In this document: one piece after another, positions 8,843 to 17,773 of the stretch | Numbering within the stretch: position 1 is the first letter of the stretch | Layout of the letters: each line of letters opens with the position of its first letter | Source: Coxiellaceae bacterium | GTDB taxonomy: Bacteria > Pseudomonadota > Gammaproteobacteria > Coxiellales > Coxiellaceae | Direction of reading: 5' to 3' | Assembly (NCBI GenBank): GCA_029210045.1 | Contig: JARGNX010000003.1 | Coordinates: 62,001 to 126,000 of the forward strand | DNA: 64,000 nucleotides | Translations under genes and position numbers: made by a program | The notes under the pieces: generated by a model | What the model saw: only the letters and a program-made list of their open reading frames with translations | What the model was told of the DNA's origin: nothing | Database searches by the model: none

Positions 8843-9886
8843 CTAATTCACTTTGTATTGAAACATGATGGGGTGATAGAGATCCTGTGTCTTTAGTAGG
8901 GTGTTTGTATCGCTACTATTGCAAACATAACTAATAGCTAGCTTTCTTCCTTGATTAAATTGCGGGTGTGTTTTCGCCGCATAACAGAATGCATCTTTTT
9001 GTTTGGGTTTAAGTGTTTTGATTATTTTCACCTTGCTCCATGGTCCGGTTAGGTGTTTTGCACTTTGTATCGCGATGCTATTCAATTTATTGTTATATAT
9101 GCTATACCAGCGTTGTGATTTTTTAAAATAGCTTAACCCCATTTCTGTAGCGCCACTACTAATAATTATTTTAGATTTGCTCTGGTTGAAGTGCGTTTGC
9201 CAGCGATTTTTATTGGTGAGGTATGTAAAAGCGAATGTACCGTTATCTAATTGATTTAAGTTGAGGCGTATTAAATAAACAGGGTCTGTTGCATTTTTTT
9301 GTGGTTGTGTGGTGGTGGAAAATAAATATTGATAGTTGTTGCGTCTCGTGGTTGCAACGCCAACAAGCGTGTTTTTAAATTGGGAAAGATTGCGGTATTG
9401 AATGATCCAGTTGGATGGAGGTTGTTGCGGGTTGCTAATGGTGGCTAGTGTCGATCCAAGCACGCTAAATTTAAATGGACCCGGTATGTTGGTGGTTTTT
9501 ATGCGCATTAAAAATATATATAGCTTGTTGTGATACATAAAGCCGTCACTGGGCCAATAATATATATTTGAATCAGAGGGTGTCTTAAATAGTGCGGTTG
9601 GCGTATTACCGCGCGCAAAAAAATAGTGCAAGCTAAATTCCGGCGAGCATGTGCTGATGGCAACGCTATTATGAATGAATTGAGTTGCTTTGCGCGGCCA
9701 TGAGCCATAAAAAGTATCGCCAAATAGCCATAGCGTGCGACCACTGTTGAGCGGGATTGAATAAGCACTATCAGCACCTAGCCAATTATTCTTATAGGGA
9801 AAAGTGGGCCAACAATGTGATTGCGCAAAACTATTGCTAAATATCAGTAATAGAGCTAATAGTCCGAGCAGAGATGTCTTTTTCAT
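8843..9886 (-). CDS. Secreted protein, DUF4185/DUF5005-like beta-propeller
   Basis: Starts with a clear signal peptide (MKKTSLLGLLALLLIFSNSFA) cleaved near residue 21. The segment GADSAYSIPL...GRTLWLFGDTFYG (about 38-62) is the motif of secreted propeller families annotated DUF4185/DUF5005, which resemble glycoside-hydrolase propellers. The rest is beta-rich with regularly spaced Trp/Tyr. Substrate unknown; no catalytic acid can be assigned with confidence. It lies between the pilus operon and three orphan genes on the same strand. Confidence 0.6.
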   Translation of the reverse strand: MKKTSLLGLLALLLIFSNSFAQSHCWPTFPYKNNWLGADSAYSIPLNSGRTLWLFGDTFYGSWPRKATQFIHNSVAISTCSPEFSLHYFFARGNTPTALFKTPSDSNIYYWPSDGFMYHNKLYIFLMRIKTTNIPGPFKFSVLGSTLATISNPQQPPSNWIIQYRNLSQFKNTLVGVATTRRNNYQYLFSTTTQPQKNATDPVYLIRLNLNQLDNGTFAFTYLTNKNRWQTHFNQSKSKIIISSGATEMGLSYFKKSQRWYSIYNNKLNSIAIQSAKHLTGPWSKVKIIKTLKPKQKDAFCYAAKTHPQFNQGRKLAISYVCNSSDTNTLLKTQDLYHPIMFQYKVN

Positions 9887-9918
9887 GGATTGCTACTTTT
9901 TTCTTCAGTGTAGTAATT

Positions 9919-11346
9919 TTACATGCTGGGACTGTAGCCATCAAGTCGGCTGGGTAATGCATCGGTTACCGCATCATCCGCGGAGCCAACGGAGCTTGGT
10001 GAGGCGCACTTTGATGGTGGATTCTTTATTTGTTTGGGGAAATATTCACGGGCTTTTTCATACCACTCTTGCACGCGTGGGTGGCGTGCCGTGCCGTATT
10101 CTATTAAGTCGTTAATTGTTTGAAGCGGTGCTGTGAATATGCTGAACATTGACCGTGCCGCGGCGGGTGTGGCTGCTGCAGGTCCTTCTTTACCTTTTTC
10201 TGGTAGTGGGATGGCAGCTAGTCGAACACAGGCTATGGCGGCTATTTCACTTTTGGTGTCATTGATAAGTTCGTTTAGCTCGTTAAGTGGGCTGGGGGAG
10301 TCGTCTATGGCCGCTGGGGCATCTAAAGGATAGTGATCGGGTAGTGCTAGATTGCCAAATTTTTCAGTAACGGTTTTTGGTCCGGTAGCATCCGCCAGGC
10401 CAAAGGCGCCTAAACCTTTTAGGGTATAAGCATCAGCAATAATTTCCTTTATTTTAATAAGTTGATCGGACTTTTCTATGCGCTGCATGGTTTCGGCATA
10501 ACCAAACTGACTTAACATCCACCAGCCGTCTCGTGTATCATCAGCTTTTTCTTCGTCGCAGTATATATGGGTGGCGCTAAGCTGTGTGGCAATTTTAGCT
10601 AGACTGGAAATTTCAAACTCTAGCATACGCTTGAGATGTACTTCAGGTAATAGCAGTAGCGCTTTTATATGCGCTAATGGAAGGTCTGGTAAAATACTGC
10701 GTTCATCGTGCGAAAGTTCATAGTGAGTGCTACAAATGGTTGCTGCTTCTGCTGTTGAAGCTGTGTCGAGTATTTTTGTAAGCAATCCGGGACCGATTAC
10801 AATAGCTTGTTGCCATGCACGGTGTTTATTTAAGGTCAATACTTCGTTTAGTGATATATACTCTCTGTCACTTAGTGGGAGTATTTGGTCGGAGTTAAGT
10901 GTGGCAAGCCACTTTAAATGCTGTTCCATTTCGCTTTCGTCGTAGCCGTGAAAGAGGTCATTAACCATGATTGAGTTGTAGCGATGAGCCACATCTGCAT
11001 TTTGTCCGGGTCGAATGCGATTTAATTCTGATAATAAAATACAAAAATGCTTAATGCTGTCAATATCCTCAGTGATAACCCGATTGCGTTTAACTGGGTT
11101 TAAAGACAGTAGTAGCTTGATATGATCCGAATCGAGCTGAGAAATAAGTAGGCGCTGCCTTTCCTGCATGCGACACAGTTGTATGGTGGTGTGCTTGATC
11201 TCTTCAGCATTGTTAGTGTCACACAAGCTTTTTGCTTCAACCAAATCTAGCATCGCAAAAACAGTATCGTGTTTATAATGCTCTCCTAAACCCCCCATGC
11301 CCCATTCGTCAGCTGATGTTTTTAGGGTGGAAATTTGGTTTGGCAT
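9919..11346 (-). CDS. Unrecognised 475-residue protein
   Basis: I do not recognise this protein. No signal peptide or membrane segment is visible. It is mostly helical with many Leu/Ile/Glu heptad-like stretches (for example SQLDSDHIKLLLSLNP near 95), followed by an Ala/Pro-rich linker and a Ser-rich polar C-terminal tail. The start is supported by GGAG 8 bases upstream. It is the third gene of a same-strand run with the 131- and 282-residue orphans. Its cytosolic, helical, polar-tailed form fits a secreted effector of a host-associated bacterium, but that is inference only. Confidence 0.6.
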   Translation of the reverse strand: MPNQISTLKTSADEWGMGGLGEHYKHDTVFAMLDLVEAKSLCDTNNAEEIKHTTIQLCRMQERQRLLISQLDSDHIKLLLSLNPVKRNRVITEDIDSIKHFCILLSELNRIRPGQNADVAHRYNSIMVNDLFHGYDESEMEQHLKWLATLNSDQILPLSDREYISLNEVLTLNKHRAWQQAIVIGPGLLTKILDTASTAEAATICSTHYELSHDERSILPDLPLAHIKALLLLPEVHLKRMLEFEISSLAKIATQLSATHIYCDEEKADDTRDGWWMLSQFGYAETMQRIEKSDQLIKIKEIIADAYTLKGLGAFGLADATGPKTVTEKFGNLALPDHYPLDAPAAIDDSPSPLNELNELINDTKSEIAAIACVRLAAIPLPEKGKEGPAAATPAAARSMFSIFTAPLQTINDLIEYGTARHPRVQEWYEKAREYFPKQIKNPPSKCASPSSVGSADDAVTDALPSRLDGYSPSM

Positions 11347-11355
11347 TATGTTCTC

Positions 11356-11751
11356 CTAGGGGTGAGTAGATTTGGCATCTGTGGTGTCGGCTGCTGTTGT
11401 TTCGGGTAAAATTTCTCTTTGTATGGTGAGGTAAAATTCGTGAGTTACTGTGTAGCGTGTATTGAACCAAGCTTGCGCGGTTCTTTTAAATGCGGCGTCT
11501 GCAGCGTTATATAACATATCGGCAACTATTTGAATCTCTGCATTGAGGGCTGCTGGGGAATCAGTAGTGTCCGGGTAGCTGCTAGGTAATGGGTGCTTCT
11601 TGGACTCGTCTAGGATTTCACATATACCTGTTGGCGGTTTTGTATATTGATAGCTATCATGTATCTCTTGTGCTGTAGCGAGAAGTTTTAAAACTTTGCC
11701 TAGTAAAAGGCTATGAATTTTTTTTTCTCCCTCCATCGCTTCGCGTGACAT
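11356..11751 (-). CDS. Unrecognised small protein, tail like its neighbour
   Basis: 131 residues, helical, no signal peptide. An excellent ribosome site (AAGGAGG, 5 bases before ATG) supports it as a real gene. Near the C-terminus it has LYNAAD, and 22 residues later FYLTIQREILP. The 282-residue protein encoded just upstream has LYNTAD and LYEDIRDEYEP at almost the same distance, so the two share a short C-terminal module of about 38 residues. Function unknown. Ten bases separate it from the next orphan, so they are probably co-transcribed. Confidence 0.6.
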   Translation of the reverse strand: MSREAMEGEKKIHSLLLGKVLKLLATAQEIHDSYQYTKPPTGICEILDESKKHPLPSSYPDTTDSPAALNAEIQIVADMLYNAADAAFKRTAQAWFNTRYTVTHEFYLTIQREILPETTAADTTDAKSTHP

Positions 11752-11897
11752 AGGTGCCTCCTTACAATCGTATCAACTATATTAAGGCAGCACCAAGCTA
11801 TGATGTGTGGTCAGTTGTTGCTAATGAGGTTGGATAGGCTGCCTCCCGTTACTCCCACTTTTACTATATCACGCTGATTGTAGATTGCGAAATTATT

Positions 11898-12746
11898 TTA
11901 CCTTGGGCCCGGGGCATCGCAGATGGCTTTTTCTTCTTCCCAGCCTGTCTTTGCCTTATCTCGAGCTTCTTTACCATACCAGGGTTCGTATTCATCTCGT
12001 ATATCTTCATACAGTTTTTGAATGGGTACCGCTCGTCTTGCGCCTGGAATGCTGCTGAGCTCAGTATTTAATTGTTTATCGGCTGTATTGTATAGTAGCT
12101 CTTCGGTTTCAGTTAGCAGCTGGGTGAAATCTGGACTGTTCATTGCTGTGAATGATTGGTCAGCTAATAAAGCTTCTACTTTACCTGCGAGAGGTCCGGC
12201 TAAATTGTTAGTGCCAGTTGGTCGACACATAAAGAGCATGCCATTGCTTCGTGTGTTTGCCTGGTTTACGCGCTGCTGCAAGGCTACAGCGGTATGTAAG
12301 CGCCTTAAGTTGCTTAATGTAATATCGAGGCGATCATAATGCTCAGAGGTGTATAGACTGTCTGCGTCTCTGCCTATTGTTGCGTCAATGGTGTCGACTT
12401 CGTCTGGAAAATAGTGATGTAATGCATCTGATAGATCAAGGTGCAGTAATGTGGCGTATATATCTTGCTCTTTAGTAAGCGGCTTAAGTGCTGGGTGATG
12501 GTATGCATTCAGCAAGTTATTTATATTAGACAGTGTGCTACCAATCACAAAAGCAAACTCTGCGGGTTTGAGCTGACTCAGCCATTGATGATGTTTTGGA
12601 TCGATGGTTAAAAAGCTATCGATGCGTTGTTTACTGTTGAGTGTATTGAGATGCCATTTATTTGGCCAGTCTTTGGTGATTTCATTTATTTTTGCTAATT
12701 GTTCGGCTGTTACACCTGTCGGCGCACTGTCTTCATGTAATCTCAT
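11898..12746 (-). CDS. Unrecognised 282-residue protein
   Basis: Not recognised. Helical, no signal peptide or membrane segment. ATG 12746 is preferred over GTG 12758 because GGGAG lies 5 bases upstream. Residues near 45-75 (DPKHHQWLSQLKPAEFAFVI) weakly resemble a stretch of the 475-residue protein encoded downstream (DSDHIKLLLSLNPVKRNRVI). Its C-terminus shares the LYNxAD plus Y-x-x-I-R module with the 131-residue protein. The first bases of its message, GGGAGACATTATGAGA, nearly repeat those of the AP2-like gene at 22436. The set looks like diverged paralogues, possibly effectors. Confidence 0.6.
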   Translation of the reverse strand: MRLHEDSAPTGVTAEQLAKINEITKDWPNKWHLNTLNSKQRIDSFLTIDPKHHQWLSQLKPAEFAFVIGSTLSNINNLLNAYHHPALKPLTKEQDIYATLLHLDLSDALHHYFPDEVDTIDATIGRDADSLYTSEHYDRLDITLSNLRRLHTAVALQQRVNQANTRSNGMLFMCRPTGTNNLAGPLAGKVEALLADQSFTAMNSPDFTQLLTETEELLYNTADKQLNTELSSIPGARRAVPIQKLYEDIRDEYEPWYGKEARDKAKTGWEEEKAICDAPGPR

Positions 12747-12856
12747 AATGTCTCCCACAACATGTAAAGTTCAAGACCTCATCCTACAAAGCCTATGGCG
12801 TAGAAGCTATTAATATCATGTTGAGGTGAGCATTTTTTTGGTGGAATGGTTGACAA

Positions 12857-14554
12857 TTAATTAAACGTCTCGCGAAAAACGGACGGTTTAACTGAGGTGG
12901 GGCCGACCAAAGCAATACCTTTTATGTGCTTACTGGCAGGTTTTGCCACTTGTGACCAGTTAGTGCCATCCCAGTGTATTATATTGCCGTTTCTAGCCCC
13001 AGCCCAGACGTCGCCTGTGCGCAACATGGCGACACTATACATCGCCTCGTCGGCTGAGCTGGTGGGAGTGTGTGTAGTCCAGCTGGGTGAGCCTGGTGAG
13101 GATTGGGTGAATCGATAAGTCCGCGCGTCCGACCCGTTACGACCAACAACCCAGCCAACATTGGCTGAACCATCACCATTGGTATCTATTGCGACGACAG
13201 CTTCTAAAATATCACTATTACTTGTACCGGTGCCTGTGAGTGTGGACCAAGTAGTGCCATTCCAGCGTAAAATCGTGCCTTTGTCACCCACTGCCCAGGC
13301 TTCAGTGGCTGAGACGACTTGGACGCCAAATAGAGCATCGGACGTGGGGCTGGTAACTTTAGTCCAGTTTGTGCCGTCGTATTTTAAAATAAAGCCTTTG
13401 TCACCAACGGCAAAACCTATATTACCTAAACCATCACCGCTGGTATCAATCACACTGACAGCGCGTAAATCTTCGATGTTGTTATTGCTTGCATGATCCG
13501 CTGGAATCGTTTTACCACCACAACTGCTGCTCGGTGTTAATTTGCACCAACTGCCGCCGCTGTAACGTAATACGGAGTAGCGGCGTTTGCCACTCACTTT
13601 GCCGCTACGCTGTCCAACAGCCCAGACTTCTTTGGGTGAAACAGCTGATACACCATCAAGGTCTTTAATATATTTGCTATTGGTGGTGGATGGGCTGGCA
13701 TCGAGTTGCCAACTTTGTGTGCCAGCATTCCATGAGTACAAGGCAAATTTGCTGCTTTTGTCATCGCCTACAGCCCATGCATAATTGGGGCCTGCAGCGC
13801 TAACAGCATTTAAGTTTAAGTTCTTTTTGATGGCCGTGATACCCACATCGGTCCAAGTATTGGTAGTCGGTAAATTCCAGCGTAATATAGTTAAATTGTT
13901 ACCCGTGCCAAGCCCTACAGCAAATGCGGTTTCCATATTGGCTTGAGCACTAAGCGTGGTACTGCCATTGGCGCTAGCAATTGAAGGCACGCCGCCATTG
14001 GCGGTGAGTCTGCAGGCTAGTTCGCCGACATATGTGCCACTGTTATGTGAGGATGCGAGTGTGCCTTCGGCTCCGCGAGTTAAGCCGGTAATGCAAGGTG
14101 AGCCGCTGCAGGTACCAATGCCGGTATAGGTGATTTTTTCATTGCCAATATACAGCATACCTTCTGCAGAGAACCCGCTGATTGCCGCAACTGTTATGCT
14201 GGTATCGCTGGCACTAATGCCAGTGCCTAATGTGGTAAAACTGGTATTAGCGGTGGCAGTGCTAACGTTATATTGCCCATTACCAAAGGCAGTGTCCGCA
14301 ATGGTAGTGCAACCGGTGCGGGCATCAAACGATGAAATGGTTTTCTCCACCTTGGGGCTGTTGAGCCCAAAAATTCCTTTATTTAACCCGGCCTCTGCTA
14401 CATAGTAGGATTGCATGGCTTGCACATAGCCCGCATTCGCATCAGCACCGCTACTTAATATATGGGTAAATACCACGCCATAAAAGCCAGCAACTACGAT
14501 TAATGCGATGACGGCTACTAATAAAAATCCGCGCTGGCGTTTTAACATGATCAT
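12857..14554 (-). CDS. MshP/GspK-like minor pilin fused to a seven-repeat beta-propeller
   Basis: The N-terminus is a type IV prepilin/PilX-type signal (KRQRG followed by FLLVAVIALIVVAG), and the mature protein lacks Glu5, like GspK and MshP tip subunits. After about 170 residues come seven repeats of about 35-60 residues with the core A(W/F)AVGxxGxILxWxGxxW; for example AVGDKGFILKYDGTNW and AWAVGDKGTILRWNGTTW. Seven copies suggest a closed seven-bladed propeller. Known MshP proteins are about 140 residues, so this is a large fusion. It is the last gene of the minor pilin block, in the place where mshP (and mshQ after it) would be. Likely role: pilus-tip adhesin or sensor. Confidence 0.72.
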   Translation of the reverse strand: MIMLKRQRGFLLVAVIALIVVAGFYGVVFTHILSSGADANAGYVQAMQSYYVAEAGLNKGIFGLNSPKVEKTISSFDARTGCTTIADTAFGNGQYNVSTATANTSFTTLGTGISASDTSITVAAISGFSAEGMLYIGNEKITYTGIGTCSGSPCITGLTRGAEGTLASSHNSGTYVGELACRLTANGGVPSIASANGSTTLSAQANMETAFAVGLGTGNNLTILRWNLPTTNTWTDVGITAIKKNLNLNAVSAAGPNYAWAVGDDKSSKFALYSWNAGTQSWQLDASPSTTNSKYIKDLDGVSAVSPKEVWAVGQRSGKVSGKRRYSVLRYSGGSWCKLTPSSSCGGKTIPADHASNNNIEDLRAVSVIDTSGDGLGNIGFAVGDKGFILKYDGTNWTKVTSPTSDALFGVQVVSATEAWAVGDKGTILRWNGTTWSTLTGTGTSNSDILEAVVAIDTNGDGSANVGWVVGRNGSDARTYRFTQSSPGSPSWTTHTPTSSADEAMYSVAMLRTGDVWAGARNGNIIHWDGTNWSQVAKPASKHIKGIALVGPTSVKPSVFRETFN

Positions 14555-15036
14555 GGTAAGTTCCTAGGACAAACAACGCTGCTGAGCGGAATCGTTTGCT
14601 GCTCAAAGCTGATGGTTAATGCAAGGGTAACGCAATGCATCTCACTGACTGTGCTGGTTGAAGCAAAGGCGGTGGTTAAGCCGCCAACACTGAAGCTCGA
14701 TATATTTCGAGCGATGATGCTGCTGCCACGGTATAGGTCATTGCCGGTACGGCTATAATTCACTGTGCTGTTATCTTGCGGAGAGACGAAACTCAGTACG
14801 GTTGAACTGGTGCTACCGGTTAGGCTGGTTGCTTCTGCTAATTCACGCTCCATACGAAATAAAGCAAGGCGTGCTTGCCAGCCCGCTTCAGCTGTTTGGC
14901 GTTGTATTTGGTACGAGGAAGTGATTTGCTGCAATACTGTGCCCAAAATCCCTGCTACTGCTCCAACCAAAACGATGACGATGATTAGCTCTATCATTGT
15001 CACGCCACGCATTTTTTTGTGGGGGAGTTTTATCAT
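14551..15036 (-). CDS. mshO: MshO-like minor pilin
   Basis: Prepilin with a short leader (KKMRG), cleavage before VTMIELIIVIVLVGAVAG, and Glu5 present. The region after the helix (QIQRQTAEAGWQARLALFRM) matches the MshO/PilW/GspJ form. It is 161 residues; the usual MshO is longer (about 250), so the C-terminal domain is reduced. It overlaps both neighbours by 4 bases. It would sit in a minor-pilin complex that primes pilus assembly. Confidence 0.75.
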   Translation of the reverse strand: MIKLPHKKMRGVTMIELIIVIVLVGAVAGILGTVLQQITSSYQIQRQTAEAGWQARLALFRMERELAEATSLTGSTSSTVLSFVSPQDNSTVNYSRTGNDLYRGSSIIARNISSFSVGGLTTAFASTSTVSEMHCVTLALTISFEQQTIPLSSVVCPRNLP

Positions 15037-15320
15037 AGTGGGTTCGCCACCATGGTGGTTAATGTATTTGATGTTGTGCCAATCGGAATGGAAATGGTCT
15101 GTAAGCTGTGTGGGTTTTCACTACTAGCGGTATATTGGCCTATATCTTGTTCCATTTGTCCGCGGGCAGTTTGTAAGTCAACTAATTGACTACCGGCATT
15201 TGCGCCTAATTTAATGGAGTTGGTTAGTGGGCCGAGTAGTGATGCGGCAATACCAATGATCACTATAAAAACAATCAATTCAACGAGAGAGAAAGCATGT
15301 TGTCGAGATACCTGTGTCAT
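15033..15320 (-). CDS. Short MshD-like minor pilin
   Basis: 95 residues with a prepilin helix: QHA followed by FSLVELIVFIVIIGIAASLLG. Residue -1 is Ala instead of the usual Gly, which could slow processing by the prepilin peptidase. Glu5 is present. By position it corresponds to mshD, but it is about half the usual length, with only a short domain after the helix. It overlaps mshO and the upstream pilin gene by 4 bases each. Confidence 0.65.
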   Translation of the reverse strand: MTQVSRQHAFSLVELIVFIVIIGIAASLLGPLTNSIKLGANAGSQLVDLQTARGQMEQDIGQYTASSENPHSLQTISIPIGTTSNTLTTMVANPL

Positions 15321-15826
15321 GACATGGATGCCTCACCAGTTCCGCCAGTTACACTCACTGTTTCAGTGCCTGAGCTATTGGTTAATGTGATGGTATAAGT
15401 GCTACCAAGGGCGCTACCGCTACCATTTGAACTGCTGCTGAGATAGGGGATGCCACGACCGTCAAAAACTAAATAGTTATTGCCATTGGTGGATAAGGTT
15501 GTGCCTGTTTCTAGGGTGACGCTAGTGCCACCTGCTGCGAAATAGTTAAATGCTGCGCCAGATGAAGTCAAAATGCCATAGGAGCCTGAGTTAGAAAAAT
15601 TTAATCGATAACGCTCATTGCGAAACATAGAGAGTGCTTGCACGTAGCGCACATCGGTTAATAAGCGTTGCGCTTCGGCATCGAGTTTCATGGTGTCGGG
15701 GCTATAAAGTAAGGGTCTGACGGCTAATGCGCCTAATATGCCGATCACGATAATAACAAGTATTAATTCAATGGCGGTGAAGCCAGCTTGGAAGGTTAAA
15801 AATTTATCATGTTTTCGTGACATCAT
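15317..15826 (-). CDS. MshC/GspH-like minor pilin
   Basis: First gene of the minor pilin block. Leader MMSRKHDKFLTFQAG, then FTAIELILVIIVIGILGALA with Glu5. Of about 169 residues, the C-terminal part is a GspH/FimT-like beta domain (YLVFDGRGIPYLSSSS). ATG 15826 is chosen; an upstream in-frame GTG at 15865 would give an unlikely leader and has no ribosome site. By order it matches mshC, but it could also stand in for mshB. It follows dsbD by 55 bases on the same strand. Confidence 0.68.
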   Translation of the reverse strand: MMSRKHDKFLTFQAGFTAIELILVIIVIGILGALAVRPLLYSPDTMKLDAEAQRLLTDVRYVQALSMFRNERYRLNFSNSGSYGILTSSGAAFNYFAAGGTSVTLETGTTLSTNGNNYLVFDGRGIPYLSSSSNGSGSALGSTYTITLTNSSGTETVSVTGGTGEASMS

Positions 15827-15881
15827 AACAGTTACTATACACAACTCAATCCAATAAAAAAACACAAGTAGTGTTCATTTG

Positions 15882-17648
15882 CTAGGCAAGGTGTTTTAGA
15901 AGGTCTTTTGCATTGATTTCACCAACGATACCTTTGTTGTGTTGCACTTGCCCGTTGCTATTGATAAACACCAATGTTGGCGGCGCAATCACACCATAGC
16001 GTTGTTGCAGTTGTTGTGTTTGTGCATTATTGGCAGTGACATCCACTTTGATTAGCGTGTATTTTTTTAATGCTTTCTGTACTTGCGGGTTGGCGAAGGT
16101 GTATGTCTCCATTTGCTTGCAAGCAATGCACCAATCGGCATAGAAGTCGAGCATCACGGGTTGGTTGGCGTCTTTGGCTTTTGCTAACTGCTTTTCGAGT
16201 TGTTCGATAGTGGTAACGCGTGTGAATTGGTCGGTCGGTTTCGACGCGATTTGATTTTGTTGGATGGGTTGTAGTGGGTTGGTATTGCCTTGATACAAGC
16301 CGATCAATAATATAATCCCATAGATAAACAGTATCACGCCTAGCACTTTACCGCTGCGTTGTGCGAGGCCATCTGCGGTTTTAAACGCGCCGAGTGCATA
16401 AGCGCAGCCGAAGGTTAATAGCATCCATAACACCATATTAAACCAAGCGGGAATAATACGAGACAATAAAGTAATGGCAACAGCGAGTAACATGACGCCA
16501 AGCACTTTTTTTATCGCGTTCATCCATGGCCCAGATTTTGGTAATAGCTTGGCACTGGTGGCGCCAATAACTAATAGCGGTATGCCCATGCCGATCCCCA
16601 AAGCAAATAATGCAACGCCACCGGTCAACGCATTGCCAGTACGGCTAATAAATCCTAATGCGCCAACCAGTGGTGGTGTAACGCAGGGTGACATCACTAA
16701 GCTGGAGATGGCTCCCATGAGTGCAACACCTATATATGAACCGCGCCGTTGTTTATCGCTGGAGTGATGCAGTTTGGTTTGTAATTTAGCGGGTAGCTGA
16801 ATGTCGTAGTAACCAAACATTGATAGTGCTAACAGCACAAATACCACGGCAAATACAATAATCACCCAAGGAATTTGTAATGCGGCTTGTATATTGCTAC
16901 CGAGATAGCCAAAGATCATGCCGGCGATGGCGTAGGTGATTGCCATACCAAGCACATAGGACAGTGATAACATAAATGAGCGCACGTGACTGAGCTGGCC
17001 GTGTTTGCTTTGGCCGATAATGATGCTGGATAAAATCGGGATCATAGGCAAGATGCATGGCGTTAAAGAAATCAATACGCCAAATCCAAAGAAGGCTAAG
17101 ATTACCCAGCCAATATTACTGTTTGATAAAATTTGTGTTATGCGATCGGTGTTATCCGACGTATGTTGCTGCTGCACTGATGGTATATCAACCGCGATGG
17201 GTTGCACTACTGTGCCATAGTTACCACTTAAATCGATGTTGATGATTTTGGTAATCGGTGGGTAACAAAAGCCTTCGCTAGAGCAGCCTTGGTAGTGCAC
17301 TTTGAGAGGCAGCATGCTTTTTGTATGTGATAAGACCGGTAAGGCGAATTGTAAGTTACCTTCGAGTGCCATGTAGTGGCCAACCGTGGGGTTGTATTTT
17401 TTTTTGCCAGCCGGCAACATCGGCGTGGCGATGACGGCAGTGCCTGGTTCGGCGGGAGTGAATGCAAACTTGTCACGATATAGATAATAGTCAGGCGCTA
17501 TTTTAAAAAACATTACCGCGGTTTGGTTGTCTTTTGCGGTAGCGCTGAATTGAAAAGCTTTATTGGCTGGTAACGGTTTGATTTGCGTGTGTGACCAAGC
17601 CAGCAGTGGCAAAAAGGATAGGAGTAGGATGTAAAAAAAGCGTCTCAT
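15882..17648 (-). CDS. dsbD: Thiol:disulfide interchange protein DsbD
   Basis: Inner-membrane reductant conduit that passes electrons from cytoplasmic thioredoxin to periplasmic thiol proteins (cytochrome c maturation, DsbC). Domains in order: signal peptide (1-20), periplasmic alpha domain to about 150 with the YYLYRDKF and CSSEGFCYPP motifs, eight membrane helices (about 180-460) with Cys in LTPCILPM and SPCVTPP, and a C-terminal thioredoxin domain with C507-I-A-C510. The length (588) is normal. It is followed on the same strand by the minor pilin genes, with which it may be co-transcribed. Confidence 0.93.
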   Translation of the reverse strand: MRRFFYILLLSFLPLLAWSHTQIKPLPANKAFQFSATAKDNQTAVMFFKIAPDYYLYRDKFAFTPAEPGTAVIATPMLPAGKKKYNPTVGHYMALEGNLQFALPVLSHTKSMLPLKVHYQGCSSEGFCYPPITKIINIDLSGNYGTVVQPIAVDIPSVQQQHTSDNTDRITQILSNSNIGWVILAFFGFGVLISLTPCILPMIPILSSIIIGQSKHGQLSHVRSFMLSLSYVLGMAITYAIAGMIFGYLGSNIQAALQIPWVIIVFAVVFVLLALSMFGYYDIQLPAKLQTKLHHSSDKQRRGSYIGVALMGAISSLVMSPCVTPPLVGALGFISRTGNALTGGVALFALGIGMGIPLLVIGATSAKLLPKSGPWMNAIKKVLGVMLLAVAITLLSRIIPAWFNMVLWMLLTFGCAYALGAFKTADGLAQRSGKVLGVILFIYGIILLIGLYQGNTNPLQPIQQNQIASKPTDQFTRVTTIEQLEKQLAKAKDANQPVMLDFYADWCIACKQMETYTFANPQVQKALKKYTLIKVDVTANNAQTQQLQQRYGVIAPPTLVFINSNGQVQHNKGIVGEINAKDLLKHLA

Positions 17649-17773
17649 GGTCGCTATCTTAACATGAGATGGGGGATTTGTTTCAGAAAAAAGCGCCTAA
17701 AGTGACCCAAATACTAGAATCATGGTTATTCGTGTGTTAGTGTACGCAAAAATTAAACAGCGCGGTGGCTTTT

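Noticed and set aside
10133-10333. Plus-strand frame opposite the 475-residue orphan
   Set aside because: Ala/Ser-rich antisense of a real gene; no ribosome site.
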